Positions 47,191 through 59,487 are shown, counted from the stretch's first letter. The stretch: 64,000 bases of DNA from Agaricus subrufescens (GCA_029945375.1 CM057063.1:434001-498000); one strand, 5' to 3'. Notes: generated from the sequence alone by a model not told the origin. Numbers and translations: made by a program.

Positions 47191-50132
47191 ATGCCGGACC
47201 AGCCCTCCGCAACTCGCTCGTCTCGCTCTTCGGCTCGCTTTTGTCCATATTCCCGCCCTTCTTCCCAGCCGTCTGTCCGTCCTTCCGGGCACCCTCCAGG
47301 GACTTACCTCTCGCCTGCATCAGCTGGTCATGTCTGGCATGCATCAGATTCAGGCGCATCCTTCAATCCAACTGCTAGCTCTGCGACTCCTTGCCCTCCA
47401 TTGGATCCACTCTCTGCGACCAGACCTGTTGCCAACGCACAATCCTCTACCGGCCAATTCAGTGTACTGTATGACTGCAGGACACCTCTTCCTAGTCAGC
47501 GTACCCTGGGTCCTCATGATCCTACAAATGTTCTGTATCCTGATTCCAGAAGGGCCAACCACCCCCAATCGAATGTTGAATCCGTTTACAGAGGGCAACC
47601 TTCTGTCACTTCCCATCAGCCGGAAGACCTGATTTATCCCAACCATTTGGTTCATCAACGCTCGGAACGACTTACTTCAGGATCAGCATCGAACCAAATT
47701 AGTCAACAGAGACCAACTGTGAGCTCCACCTCAGATCTTTTCATTTGGTCTGGACATTCAAGTTCATTGAGCAGTATACTGGCGACGGTATATTCAGTGG
47801 ATCGCAAAATTTCTCTGTAACGGACAGTACATTTATCAGCAACAGCTCTACCTCGGACAATTGTAAGAAATGTATCTATCGTGGGTCTATTGTGCCGCTG
47901 CTTATAGACATCTCTGCTAGTCATGAAGGACTTTCTGCGGTATACAATAATCGGAGCCGAGTACGACTCTTCCGACCGTGATCCGCCTCCGCGGTGTCAT
48001 CCGGGGACTCGACTCTCGATCATAGAACGATGCAAGGTCTTCATTCTCCAGTGTATTGATGCTGAAAAGATGCGTTGGGTCGTTGGCCCAGCTGGAGTCG
48101 GCAAATCGGCGATTATGCAGATTGTTGCTGAGGAAACACCTGCTGATGCGTCAGTCTTTTATTCGGTCAATGGGCGCCGAGATGGAACAAAAACCTTCAT
48201 GACTATCGCCTATCAGCTTGCCGCAAAATACGAGCCCTATCGTCAATTTATCATGAAAGAGGTCAACCGAGATCCGACTCTCCTTCGCAAAACGCTATCG
48301 GTCCAGTTCCGAAAGTTCATTATAGACCCATTCATTCACCAGCATCTGTTTAATCCCTCGGATCGAATTGTTGTTATTATTGATGGTCTCGACGAGTGTG
48401 ACGAGCCTTTCACACAACGAGAGCTTCTTGAGCTCATCTCTGATTTTTGTCTCTTGTACCCCACCTCTCCCATTGTCTGGTTTATTGCTAGTCGACCAGA
48501 GCCCCACATCACTTCGTTTTTCGACGATGCCAGGATTGCGCCTGCATACACCAAGGAGGAAATCATGATAGATTCCACTGAAGCTTGCGAAGACGTTCAA
48601 CGGTACCTTCGTGATGAACTGGGCAAGATCACACATGCGTATCCTTCTCTCAAACGCAAGCACGAATGGCCCTCCAATCTGGAATTCACCAAAATCGCTT
48701 CAGCTGCAGGTGGACTATTTGCCTACGCTTCAACGGTGGTCCGATATATCGGTGACCCTCATTATGGGGACCCGGTCTCTCAGCTCGGCGATGTGCTCGT
48801 AGTTATCAACACGGGTCCAAAGGATGACACACTGAGAAGGAACCCGTTGGCTCTTCTCGATGCGTTGTATGCTAGGATCATGTCAAAGATTCCTGAGGGC
48901 GTTATGATTAACACTCGAAGGCTACTACTCGTCCATTCGAACTATGAAACTTGGTCTCAGGACGGCTTCCGTTTGCAATGTAACAGAATTGGATTGTCCG
49001 AAGATGCAGCATATGGCGCCCTTCGCCATCTACATGCTGTCGTGAAGGTCCCTCTACCCGACGAGGCTGATGACAAGAACCTCACGTATTTCCACAAATC
49101 GTTTTGCGACTTTTTACTCGACTTCAAACGATCCCAGTTTTCTCGTAACCTTCGGAGTGAAGTTGAGCTAATCCAGGCTCAATGTTCACTACGAATTGTT
49201 GAGCAGGCTCCTGATAACTTTCAGAGTACGGCCCCTAACGAAAATGTTAGGTGCGGCTCCTATGGTTATCTGAGAGCCGGCCCTGGGTTCTACGACAACA
49301 TCTCACTATCGTGGTCTGATGATGAACGGTTTCAAATTAGCGATCATGACCTGAAATACCACCTGTACACCATTTCGATGGATGATCTGTGCCGCAATTT
49401 TCATATGCACAGTGACTCCTTTGCGACTCTATCTTGCTTTCATGCGTTAACGAAGCGGTTTGTTACCCTCAATCATTACTACCCTGTTCGTTTTGTAAGA
49501 GACTGTATATTTGTGAGTATCTCCGGGATTTGTCCTGCTTACTGTGCTGAAACTGCTTTGTAGGGCAGGTTTCGTTCGGAACTTGCGGAACTTGGACAAT
49601 TGAAGCAAGTACCACTTCGGGCGTTAGATTTTGCGGCAATATGTGGATGGTTCCAACTTCAATTTATGAGCCCTGTTGGGATAGATGTTGATTGTTCTGA
49701 TCCTTGGGAGCCGACTTGTAAAGTGAGTTTTCGGGTTAAAACACTGAGTTTATTGAAACTTAGCCTATAAAGCATTTTAAGGTTGATATGGAGGACACTG
49801 ACAGTCTACAGCGAAGGCGGGGCTGGACAACTGCTTTTGAACGATCACTGGGTAGTCCTGAAGACACTGTAGCATACACTGACATTTCTCGGTTTAATGT
49901 CAAAGTAGGTAAGGGGTATCACTGGAAAGCTGTTACTGGAGGCCTCTATCAGTGCATACGCTGCTTACAACGGTTTGCTCGTTATTTGATTGAGAACCCG
50001 GATCGGCTTGCTACTGTTTTTGTTGACTCGACTGAGATGTGTTATGTGGAATTGACGTTTGTTGATCCTGGTGATGGTGTGTCGGAGTGGAGATACCGGT
50101 TTTTTCATTCTGGTTTCCCGTTGGGTACTTGA
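47191..50132 (+). CDS. NACHT-domain NTPase (NLR-like), no C-terminal repeats
   Basis: Five exons (47191-47718, 47775-47862, 47921-49512, 49564-49722, 49782-50132) join in phase and give about 905 residues. The N-terminal 175 residues are disordered and Ser/Pro-rich. A short exon, FSGSQNFSVTDSTFISNSS, has the beta-strand-like motif often found just before the NACHT domain in agaricomycete proteins. RCHPGTRLSIIERCKVFI leads into the NACHT core: Walker A GPAGVGKSAIMQIVAEE (about residue 255), Walker B IVVIIDGLDECDE, and the sensor-like WFIASRPEPHI. A winged-helix/helical region follows, with YFHKSFCDFLLD. No ankyrin, WD or TPR repeats are visible. The C-terminus is a novel 230 residues. Such proteins are candidates for heterokaryon incompatibility or innate-immunity-like sensing in fungi, by analogy only. 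Confidence 0.88.
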
Positions 50133-50189
50133 TGTGTAGTACAGTTGAGATTTTGAGTATTGGAGTATCAAAATTCTTTTGGTGCTGAT

Positions 50190-50295
50190 ACCTGGTTTTG
50201 GATCCTCAACGGCATTCCTACTCGTTTGGAATTGCCATTTGTTGACCCAGAGGGTGGTTCACTTTTATCACTCCGGTGCTCCGATGGGTGATTAA
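50190..50295 (+). pseudogene. remnant of a second NACHT-gene C-terminal exon
   Basis: Sixty bases after the NACHT stop the sequence reads LELPFVDPEGG, then in a shifted frame VHFYHSGAPMGD and a stop. The end of the intact gene reads VELTFVDPGDG, then FFHSGFPLGT and a stop. The remnant lacks the residues between the two blocks and has a frameshift, so it is a dead partial copy. Confidence 0.7.
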
Positions 50296-51623
50296 TAATA
50301 CGTAGGGTAATTCGTAGTAGGAATACTCCCGTTCAAGGGATTAATCTTTAGATCTTCTCTGTCATAATTATCACGTATTATTTTTTTTTGACTTCTATGA
50401 GCGACGGTTCATGCCGCTCGGTACATTTGACCCTCAAAGACTCGACACACAAACTATGACGTATTTAATATTATTTAAGGCGTTTTCGCGGGATCTAGTC
50501 CGTATAATGGCGAATTTGGTTTAGGTGGTTATGTATTTCAAATGATATGCCATGGATTGGGTGTGGGGACTGAGACGTTGGCAAGGAGATTGGTTAATTC
50601 GTGACGGAATAAGGTAAAATGGCTTTGTTACTTTAATGGTAAGATATCCAGGTTACAGCGCGGCAGTCAACACGGCCTCCCAGGAGGAAGTTGGAGAGTG
50701 GAATACTCGGGCTTGTGTATCCGTTCATCCCGAACCTTATCAGCTGGCCAGGATGAAATCGGACGTGTGTAATGGTAGATTGAGAAATGGCAGATACCAC
50801 CTGAATAGACTGGAGAACAGCGAGTGCTTTGTTGGGGGGGTGTCCCATGCTGGTATACCGTCACTCGTGAACCCTGGATGAGCCGCGGATGATCCTTGTG
50901 CAAGTCATCGGGTCAAATCAATGTTCCAAAAAGGGGAATGCCGATGGCTATGAATGCTTACATATCGGCGTGAGAAAAGAGAAAGTCAGAGTAGAAACAG
51001 GAACGGATAGAAGTGCGGTGTGAAAGGCATCTGGGCTCCGTTTGTGTGAACCCGGGCGGCCAAGGTTTCTTTTGGGCGTTTGGAATCGGCAGCGAGATGC
51101 CGTGAGGCGGGGAGATAGATCGCAGTTTTGGGCAGGCGCGCGGCGGTGGGTCGAGGGTTCTGGGGTGGGTGGGGTGGTCAACATGACGGCAGGGGGCGCG
51201 GTTGGCAGGCAGGAAATCGACAGTATGGGGATGCGGGGAAGCGATTTGGATCAGGACGATCAGGCTTAACCCCGTTGGATATACATAGGACGGGTGATGT
51301 CATGCGGGCATCAAACGGTCTCTCAGACTGGATCAGGCCGGAGAATCAAACCTTGTTTTCGACATTCCGGGCAGACGGGCTGGCAAAGGGCCGGGGGCGC
51401 TATTCTGCGCGCTGGCGAGGCAGATTGGCGGGCGATGCGGCCTGGAGATGGGCGCTGGGCCCCGGGAGCGTGCTGTATGTAAGACCGATAAGGCATTGTT
51501 CTGTGGGGGCATTGTCCACAGAATTCCCACTTGGACCCTGACACAAGCTCGCCTCGTTGCGCGCGCCGCTTATAATGCCAATCCACCCCCCCATCTCCCA
51601 TTCCCCTTCTCTCCCCCCACCAC
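50296..51623. other. intergenic; GC-rich promoter region of the ankyrin gene
   Basis: 50.3-50.9 kb is AT-rich and featureless. 51.0-51.6 kb is GC-rich with GGCGGG and CCGGG runs and precedes the start at 51624. The open frames there on both strands lack any family feature. Confidence 0.5.
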
Positions 51624-54600
51624 ATGCCCCCCAGCCTCTATGATCTCCACCGCGCCGCGCTGGACGGCGACGATGACGCCGTCGCCCATGCCCTCGAAAC
51701 TGGCGCCGACATCAACGCTCTCGATGACCAAGGCCGCACCCCCGTCATGTGTGCCGTCGCTGGCGACCGGTACGCCGTATATGCCCTTGTCGTTCGCGAT
51801 CCCCACTCATCCGTGCCCCATCGTGCCTGTCAGGTGGCAGGACATCGACGCGTCCGACGCGTCCTTCATGACACCCAAACGTCTCAATGCCATTCGCCTC
51901 ATGCTCCGCCAACCCCAGATATCCCTCTACTGCCTGAACGCGCCCCATACTGCCACCAATGGCGTTATCCCCTTGAGCATGGCCGCATGGCTCAACTTTC
52001 CCAACCTCGTGCAGCTTCTTCTCGAAGAAAGTGCAGATGCTGTTGCTGTAGATGGCCTCGATGCTCATGGTGCCACAGCCCTCATGTGTAAGTACTTCGG
52101 CCATCACTATCTACTTTTCATTTCCTGCGTGGGTGCCTGAATTTCCATCGATTTTATAATGAAATCCCTTACCATGGTTATTTTCGGCTAATTTTCTGGA
52201 ATTCCTAGATGCGGCGCGTGATAACAACCTAGCTGTCGTTCAATGTCTCGTATGTCCTGACGTTCTGCGCTCCCTTGATTCGCCCCTGACCGCTCACACA
52301 GCTCTCTCATGGCGCACGACCCGATCTCAGAGATTGCAACTTCCGCTCCTCCATCCAATACGCGATCACCCATCCACAAATTCTCTGGCTCTGTGAGAGC
52401 GTACTCAGGCGCCACCGTTGGCGTGAGAGCCAAGTAGGGGTTTCTATTTGACCCTTGGAAGCTCTTACTGAATATCGATTCTAGTCTGCGATCAATGTCA
52501 AACTATCCGTTAGCGTGGGTGACGAAGCTTCAATAGAACAACTTCTCTCCCTTGCCCGTTGTGCCCTTCCTTCAATACACCAATCCTCTTCTGGTATCCT
52601 CAATGAACCTCCTCCCCAGCCGGTTTTTGCTCCTGCTCCGCTTCTACGGTCAATCAAAACTCTCGTGTCGACGTTGTCCAATCCTCCTGATGTCGCGTTT
52701 CTTCAATCTATTCTATTTTCTCCGGCACTCCCCACGAATTCTAGGCCTTCACTCTATCCCCTTTCTGTTCCTACACTTGTCAACCGACCCGATGAACGAG
52801 GATGGAGTGTAATCCATCATGCATGTTCATTCACCTTCCCTTCGTCCCCTTCAAAACCGTCTTCCCCATCCGGCAGAATGCCCGAAATTCAAATCTTGGA
52901 CATGCTGTATCTCGCCGGCGCCGATATCTCTCTTTTTACAGTAGAGGAGCACTATACCCCTCTTCATATTCTTGCCAAAACTTCTACGGCTCTGCCGACA
53001 ACGATGACAACGGTCGTAAAAGAACTGATCCGGGATTTTGTCACGCATCTTGTACGTGACCTCGAGGCACCTTTAGGTGCTCGGGATAAAAATGACGAGA
53101 CCTGTTTACATTTGGCTGCCGAATACGGTGCAAACAAGGTTGTGTTGGATATTCTCCTAGATCTGGATAGGGTGATCCACGACGGTCGGGTATCCATGAT
53201 GAAGAATTCTCGAGGATATACGCCAGCTGAGCTGGTGACCAGCGATGAATTAAAGGGGTCTTTCGTGGCGATGAAAGGAAAGATGGAAATGGCTACTATA
53301 CGCAGGGGCTCAGCCGCCTCTGCTTCCTCCGCTCTTTCGGGTAACACCGTTCGTGGATCAGAAAAACATGTTTCACTAACAGCTATCGCTGCCGATGAAT
53401 TCGGCACTACGGAATCATCGTCCTTGGCGTTGAACCCTATAGAAGAGTCATCGACAGATTCTTCGGAGATTGACCCAGAACAAAAAGCGGCAGCGTTACT
53501 GTCGCATATGCGCACTAATGCGCCGACGCAGTACACTCTTGATCAAATGGATAGTCTTGTCGGTGTTCTCGTCAAGTACTTCCGGTCTAAAATTGAGGAT
53601 GCGAGGAAGGAGGTGGATGCTGCCAAGGGGAGAAGAGAGACTGTGAAAGCTAATACGCTTAAGCTTGGCACTGCATTATGCTCTCAGGGGCGGGATAGTG
53701 GTTGTCGTCGAAGTGCGGATGAGGAAGGAGACCAGACGGTTAAAGGAAGGAAAGGAAAGGCTAGGGAGTCGCAAGATTCTCAAATGACGCGAGTTAGCAC
53801 TGGTTCGAGGGACGATGCGAATATGCCTGTGTACAAAAATGTTGCCACTCAGACGGCTATGGGGATTGGTAAAAATGAATTTGGGACGGTTAGAGGACAA
53901 GGATGGACGGAGTGGCTGGAAGGATTGATTCATGTTGAAGAAGGAACGATGAAAAGGAAGAAGGAGAAGAAGCATAAAGTCAGACTTGAAGACCATTGGG
54001 TCGACCTTGGGGAGTTTGGGAGTGTTGAGAAGCTAAGATCTGGGGAGAAGGAAAAGGAAAGAGGGGAGAAGGGAGCTGTGTTGGGAACGCATAGAATTAA
54101 AAACTGGTTGAAGAAAATGGTTGCGAACGACCACCCAGTTTTTCCATCGAAGACTAAATCGAGGTCGAATGAGAAGCTCTCGTCTACCTTACTCTTATAC
54201 GATATCCAAGATCCTGCATTATGTCCTGTAGGCCGTGAAGTCAGGATACCACATTCTTCTACGTTCTCCCGCAGTTCACTCGCACTGGCTCAGCATGATG
54301 ATAATGCGTTACTGGCCTTTGAATTGCAACAACGATCTTCGAGTTGTTTAGCGGATCTGGCTGAAAAAGAAGGTGAATGGGTGATTGGAATGGCGTTGAG
54401 GACTGCCCCTTATGTTTTAAGTTATGCGAGGAGGGATTTGAAAAGGATCGAGGCGGGTTTGATGAATGCGGAGGAATATTTAAAGAACGCCGAAGCTAGC
54501 GTCGAGAGAGTGGGGAGAGTGTTGAAGAGGGCGTTGAAGGTGTGTATCATTGTTGACTTGTTGAGTGAAATGTTTGCTGATTGGATGGTTATTTTGTATA

Positions 54601-55066
54601 GAAACGTCGCGCGATAATGGACGAAGTTGGGCAGTCCCGGACAACGACGCCTACACCCTTCAATATGAGGAAGACTTGTCATATCGCAGAGAGTACCACT
54701 TCTTTATCCGAAAGCCCCACTCCTTCCCCTACATCTACAGGATCACATGGATTATTGGGCTACGGTCTTACTCTCTCTGTTCGCCCGAGTTGCGCATCCA
54801 TCTCGTCTACGGCATCTGATCGCTCCGCTCTGTCAACTGCGACTGCGACGAACTCGGCTCATACGAGGACGGCTACTAGTGCTACTAGTGGTAGTTTGCA
54901 TGGAGAGAGCTGTGATGATGATGAAACGAGGACGATGAGGAGACTGTTGTTGAGGAGGATTGAAGCGCAGTTGAGAGCTGCGTATGATGAAGTTGACAGT
55001 GCTGTGAAGTGGATCTCGATTGTACAGGATGTGGTCGGGGGTGTTAAGCGGAAGACGTATTTGTAA
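51624..55066 (+). CDS. ankyrin-repeat protein with coiled-coil-like C-terminus
   Basis: Six exons (51624-51769, 51834-52087, 52209-52249, 52302-52433, 52485-54539, 54602-55066) join in phase and give 1030 residues. Ankyrin-type repeats occur in two groups. One is near the N-terminus (LHRAALDGDDDAVAHALETG with ADINALDDQGRTPVMCAVA, then LSMAAWLNFPNLVQLLLEES, GATALMYAARDNNLAVVQCL and LSHGARPDLRD). The other is near residues 290-420 (RGWSVIHHACS, LDMLYLAGADIS, YTPLHILAK and NDETCLHLAAEYGANKVVLD). Disordered Ser/Gly stretches, a basic region and Glu/Lys-rich helices follow. The C-terminal exon has a last helix, RRLLLRRIEAQLRAAYDEVD. Ankyrin repeats bind proteins, but the partner is unknown. The order resembles Swi6/Mbp1-type regulators (ankyrins, then coiled coil), but I see no APSES DNA-binding domain, so I do not assign it. 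Confidence 0.85.
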
Positions 55067-56166
55067 GAAGAAGATTTGCCGATGGATGACGAACGTTATG
55101 ACTATCACGACTATCACGCGAAACGGAATAATTTGGCTGTATATGAAAAAGGAGAAGCAGCGCCAAAGCGATCGAAATGACTTACCGCCCGGCTTTTGGA
55201 TCTTTATTTTTGGATCCTCTTGTATTGCGTGCGGTATTTCGGCTTCTCATCATTCACTCTTTTCTTCTGTAAATTATTATATCTATGCGTGTAATATTTT
55301 TTTCTTGCACGTTCATACTTGTTTGATCACTTAGTGTTCTGTTTGATTGTTTTCTGATGTTTTTTCCTATGTCTTCACTTCCGTGTTTCCTTATGCCACT
55401 TTGCACATCACATTTGCATCCACACACCGAAATCATCATTTGCATCTTTTATTCTTTTTCTGCTCATGAAACGCATTTACTGACTCGGACAGATCAGATT
55501 CATATATTCATCGTTTTGTTGTAGCCTCGAGTCTTTCCAAGAACTTTTTTTTTCTTATTTCTTATTTTTTGTTGTCTGTTTCCTGTTTCTCGTGTTTTGC
55601 TTTTGTTTTGTGTTTGTTTTTTTGTTTTTTACCTTACTGTGTTTTGCTGACTTTTTGTTGTTAGTGTAGTATTGATTTTTTGTTGTTAAGATGTTGAAGA
55701 TGAAAATACTTGTTTTGTAGTTTTGGCGTATCAGGTTAAGGTTTGAAGTTGATTGACTTGTACTACTTCAGCTATCAAGTACAATATATTCCTGAGTCCC
55801 TGATTACCAAATAGTTCCTGGTCTTCAACAGGTGTTTCCGGTGGCCCATGTCCTGCAGCACGAAATTTCGTTCCAGTTATAGAATATGTGGCGGACAACA
55901 AAGGGTAAAGGTTTGAAGAACGTTGGTCCGAAGTAATACAGTGGTAACCTGTTCGAAAGCACTTTTCGGCGTTTGGCGTCTGGTAGACTCCAAGTAGTTG
56001 TGGAGTCAATGGTCAATCATCGTAAGATCTTCAGCTATGTCTATTTTAGCGTGGCGGCTATAAGACGGCATGGCGGTGCAAGTAGGCCACCACGGCTCGT
56101 AGCCTGCTCAACACCACTTACATCGCCATTCATTTTTACGCCTGCCACCACCCATTACTAGTACTT
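55067..56166. other. intergenic, T-rich 3' flank
   Basis: T-rich from about 55.3 to 55.7 kb (many TTTGTTTT runs), probably 3' untranslated region of the ankyrin gene. From about 56.0 kb the sequence shows homology to the region before the second F-box gene (57.85 kb), so the F-box tandem unit begins here. Confidence 0.6.
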
Positions 56167-57666
56167 ATGGAAAAGCTGAGTCTTCCTATACGATGCGACT
56201 GTTTACAAGGATCGAAGACTACTGACGTACCACCAAGCGTTGCTCACGTCGACGAGCAGGTTTCCCAGATCGATCACCATATACGCGAATTGTTTGAACT
56301 ACGAAGCACTTTTCTTAGTTGTTCAAATCAGCTCCGATCACCATTCTACGTTATACCGCCCGAGATTATGTCACACATTTTTCAAGAAGTGGTTCGAGTC
56401 ATACCGGATTGCTCCTTCGACTTGCATATGCGCCATAGTTTTGCCGATCCTCAGCAAGCTTTTGTTCTGAGCTCTGTTTCCAGATGTTTCCGCCAGGTTG
56501 CGCTGGGCACACCAGAGCTGTGGAATAAGCTTGAGTTCGAACTCTACTCTATTGAACGGGCGATCAACGGCTATGCGCCTCTGCTCCAGCATTGCGTTTC
56601 ACACATATCCAATCTCTATCTTGGCATTAAACTACATTACGAGTTGGGTGCCTCCAAGGATGATGATCGCTTGATGACGCAAGTGATTTTATCCCCTGAC
56701 ATTACCCCCAAAGTCAACCATCTAGTGCTTCATAGTGCGTCTGACTGGATATTGTCAACCTTACATTCCCTCCCTGTTCTTGACACGTTGGAAATCAACG
56801 AAATTCTTGGCGCCGTTGACATGGATTTAGAGGCTCTCCCCCTCTCTCGAGTTTCCCTTAGTCACCCTCGCCTCGAATCAATCGCCCTTCCTCCGTCTAT
56901 CGAGGTCTTGGAGCTGAATATTGTATCCGGGGACATTGTCATTACCACCCTCCAAAAACAGTGTCCAAACTTCGTTCTGTGTTCGTCCGTCTGCGAACAA
57001 GAGGTTGAACTACGACGCTGCTCCACATTGAGACACCCCCTTACTCTCCATCATCTCAAACAGCTGACTTGGTTCAGTAATTGGGATCTACAAACAATCC
57101 GAAACTTACGACTGCCGTCTTTGGAACGTCTGCAATTGCGATCCTTGCATAGGTCTTCGGGTATCGATATGGCAATCGTTTCACTCTGTCGAGAAGCGTC
57201 AACTTCTCTTATATCACTTGATCTCGGGGGCTCTACAGACTTCGGAGATGACGGTCTGTGGCAAATATGCAGGCTGAGATTTCCCCGCCTCAAAGAGTTA
57301 AAGTTTATTTTCTGGGACAATAGGCCATTATTCGATGTCATCGAGACACTTTTATCCCAGGCAGAGGACGAAAACCATACTTCGAAGGTCAAATATATGC
57401 CAAATCTCAGATCTCTGCATCTTCGACTCTTTTACTTTTCAACTGATCCACCAAAACGTTTGCCTCACTTACTCATCGAATTGCTGGAGCAAAAGAGATA
57501 CGGAGAAACCTCACATTTCCATCTCGATTTTGATGTTAGGCCAAGGAGTAGTGGTTCGAAAGAAGAACTCTGGTCGCCGGAGTTGCAGGAGGAGTTGAAA
57601 TTGACCATTCACGGTCGTGATTTGAAGTTGACGAGAAACGGCCGCAGGATAGAGTGGTTGCAGTAA
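56167..57666 (+). CDS. F-box/LRR-like protein, tandem copy 1
   Basis: A single exon of 499 residues. The start MEKLSLPIRCDCLQG is followed by a short helix (VDEQVSQIDHHIRELFELRS) and then the F-box, SPFYVIPPEIMSHIFQEVV with VSRCFRQVALGTPELWNKLE. This is the classical agaricomycete arrangement in which the F-box recruits Skp1 and so an SCF ubiquitin ligase. The rest contains irregular leucine-rich segments (LDTLEINEIL, LPSLERLQLRSL, SLISLDLGGSTDFGDDGLW, LRSLHLRLFYFS), presumably the substrate-binding part. The protein is intact and intronless. The neighbouring copy differs at many positions but has the same length and order. The target is unknown. Confidence 0.88.
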   Translation: MEKLSLPIRCDCLQGSKTTDVPPSVAHVDEQVSQIDHHIRELFELRSTFLSCSNQLRSPFYVIPPEIMSHIFQEVVRVIPDCSFDLHMRHSFADPQQAFVLSSVSRCFRQVALGTPELWNKLEFELYSIERAINGYAPLLQHCVSHISNLYLGIKLHYELGASKDDDRLMTQVILSPDITPKVNHLVLHSASDWILSTLHSLPVLDTLEINEILGAVDMDLEALPLSRVSLSHPRLESIALPPSIEVLELNIVSGDIVITTLQKQCPNFVLCSSVCEQEVELRRCSTLRHPLTLHHLKQLTWFSNWDLQTIRNLRLPSLERLQLRSLHRSSGIDMAIVSLCREASTSLISLDLGGSTDFGDDGLWQICRLRFPRLKELKFIFWDNRPLFDVIETLLSQAEDENHTSKVKYMPNLRSLHLRLFYFSTDPPKRLPHLLIELLEQKRYGETSHFHLDFDVRPRSSGSKEELWSPELQEELKLTIHGRDLKLTRNGRRIEWLQ

Positions 57667-57993
57667 TCATGTAAGGCGCGCACGGCATGTAATGTGAAGT
57701 TTGGTTGGTAGTAAATGTTTCACCGCTTTAATTGACTCTGGGTTTGGGTCACTAACTAACGAATCCTATATCTCAGCAAAGGAACCCGGTCAACCACTGG
57801 CCGTCGTTGTGCAGCTGTCTTGTGCGTATACCGGCAGTGATCGAACATTGTAAGACATAGTTATGTCTATTTTAGGTGTAGCGGCCATATCGCAGATTAC
57901 CGCATAGTGGTGTAATCAGGCGCCACAGGTGCCCTCACTAGACTTTACTGCCGCGCAATTTTTACGCCCGCCACTACCCTTTGCTAAAACCCT
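57667..57993. other. spacer between tandem F-box genes, with duplicated promoter
   Basis: The region before copy 2 repeats the layout before copy 1: a CTATTTTAG(C/G) run, GCGGC(C/T)AT, then a Pro-rich-looking stretch ahead of the start. Confidence 0.6.
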
Positions 57994-59487
57994 ATGGAAA
58001 AAACCAGGTTTCCTACTCAATGCGACTATCTTCAAAGATGCAAAACCACACCGCTGGCCAGATTGGCAAACGTCGCTCATGTCGACGAGCAGGTTTCCCA
58101 GATCGACCCCCATATTCATGAACTGTTTGAACTGCGAAGTGCTCTTCTTCATCGTTCAAACCAACTCAGATCGCCATTCTACGTTATTCCACCCGAGATC
58201 ATGACGCACATTATTCGACAAGTCGTGTCGGATTGCTCCTTTGACTTGCATGCGCACGAACGTTTCCCCGGTCTTCGCCAAGCTTTCGTTCTGAGCTCTG
58301 TTTCCAGATGTTTCCGCCAGGTTGCGCTGGGTACACCAGAGCTGTGGAATAGGCTGGAATTTGTACTCTCTTCTAAAGAACGGGTTCTTAACGTCTTTGT
58401 GCCTCTCCTACAGCATTGCGTTTCACATATATCCAATCTCCATCTCGGCATCAAACTACGTTTTGTTCCCTACTTACGTGACGAAGATGTTCGCTTGATG
58501 ACGCAAACAATCTTCTCTCCCGGCATAACGCAAAAAGTCAACCATCTAGTGCTCCATAGTGTGTCTGACTGGATATTGCCAGCTTTACGCTCCCTCCCCG
58601 TTCTTGACACGTTGGCAATCAATGAGAGTTTCGGAGGTGTTGACCTGAACTTAGAGGCACTCCCCCTTTCTCGAGTTTCTCTTAGCCACCCTCGCCTTAA
58701 ATCAATTACCCTTCCTCCGTCTATCCAGGTCTTGGACCTGAATGTTGTATCAGGCGGAATTGACATTTACACCCTTCAAAAACAGTGTCCAAACCTCGTT
58801 GAATGTTCGTCTGCCCACGAACAAGCGGTTGAACTACGACGCTGCTCCACATCTAGACACCTCCTTACTCTCCACCATCTCAAACAGCTGACTTGGTTCA
58901 GTAATGGAAACCTACAAACACTCCGAAACTTACGACTGCCCTCTTTGGAACATCTGCAGTTGCGACCCCTCCAAAAATCTCCGGATACTGATATGACAAT
59001 CATTTCACTCTGTCAAGAAGTATCAACTTCTCTCGTATCACTCGACCTCGGAGGCTCCACAAACTTCGGATATGACGGCCTGTGGCGAATATGTGGGCAG
59101 GAATTCCCTCGCCTCCAAGACTTAAAGTTCAGTTGCTGGGACAATCAACTATTTTTCGATTTCATCCGGGCATTATTATCTCAAGCAGAGAACGAAAACA
59201 GTAAACCGGAAGTCGAATATATGCCCAGTCTCAGATACCTGCATCTTCGACTCTTTTACTCGTCGGATGATCCACCCGAACGTTTGCCTCACTTATTCCT
59301 CGAACTGCTGAAGCAAAAGAGATATGGGGAAACCTCACATTTCCATCTCGAATTTGATGTTAAACCGACGGGTAGTTTGAAAGGAGAACTCTGGTCGCCG
59401 GATTTGCAGGAGGAGTTGAAATCGACCATTCATGGTCGCGATTTGAAGTTGACGAAGAACGGCCGCAGGATAGAGTGGCTGCAGTAA
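57994..59487 (+). CDS. F-box/LRR-like protein, tandem copy 2
   Basis: A single exon of 497 residues, the second copy of the 56167 gene. It has the same pre-F-box helix (VDEQVSQIDPHIHELFELRS), F-box (SPFYVIPPEIMTHIIRQVV, VSRCFRQVALGTPELWNRLE) and LRR-like blocks. The 3' ends are almost identical, both closing LTKNGRRIEWLQ or LTRNGRRIEWLQ. Differences cluster in the middle, between the LRR-like blocks, as expected if the substrate surface evolves fastest. The open frame is intact. Homology with copy 1 continues about 23 bases past the stop and breaks exactly where a retroelement LTR begins (59511). Skp1 recruitment is inferred from the F-box, and the target is unknown. Confidence 0.88.
   Translation: MEKTRFPTQCDYLQRCKTTPLARLANVAHVDEQVSQIDPHIHELFELRSALLHRSNQLRSPFYVIPPEIMTHIIRQVVSDCSFDLHAHERFPGLRQAFVLSSVSRCFRQVALGTPELWNRLEFVLSSKERVLNVFVPLLQHCVSHISNLHLGIKLRFVPYLRDEDVRLMTQTIFSPGITQKVNHLVLHSVSDWILPALRSLPVLDTLAINESFGGVDLNLEALPLSRVSLSHPRLKSITLPPSIQVLDLNVVSGGIDIYTLQKQCPNLVECSSAHEQAVELRRCSTSRHLLTLHHLKQLTWFSNGNLQTLRNLRLPSLEHLQLRPLQKSPDTDMTIISLCQEVSTSLVSLDLGGSTNFGYDGLWRICGQEFPRLQDLKFSCWDNQLFFDFIRALLSQAENENSKPEVEYMPSLRYLHLRLFYSSDDPPERLPHLFLELLKQKRYGETSHFHLEFDVKPTGSLKGELWSPDLQEELKSTIHGRDLKLTKNGRRIEWLQ

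Noticed and set aside
51624..55066. Swi6/Mbp1-type cell-cycle factor
   Set aside because: Ankyrin repeats and a coiled-coil-like end fit, but there is no APSES DNA-binding domain and the repeats do not match that family's motifs.
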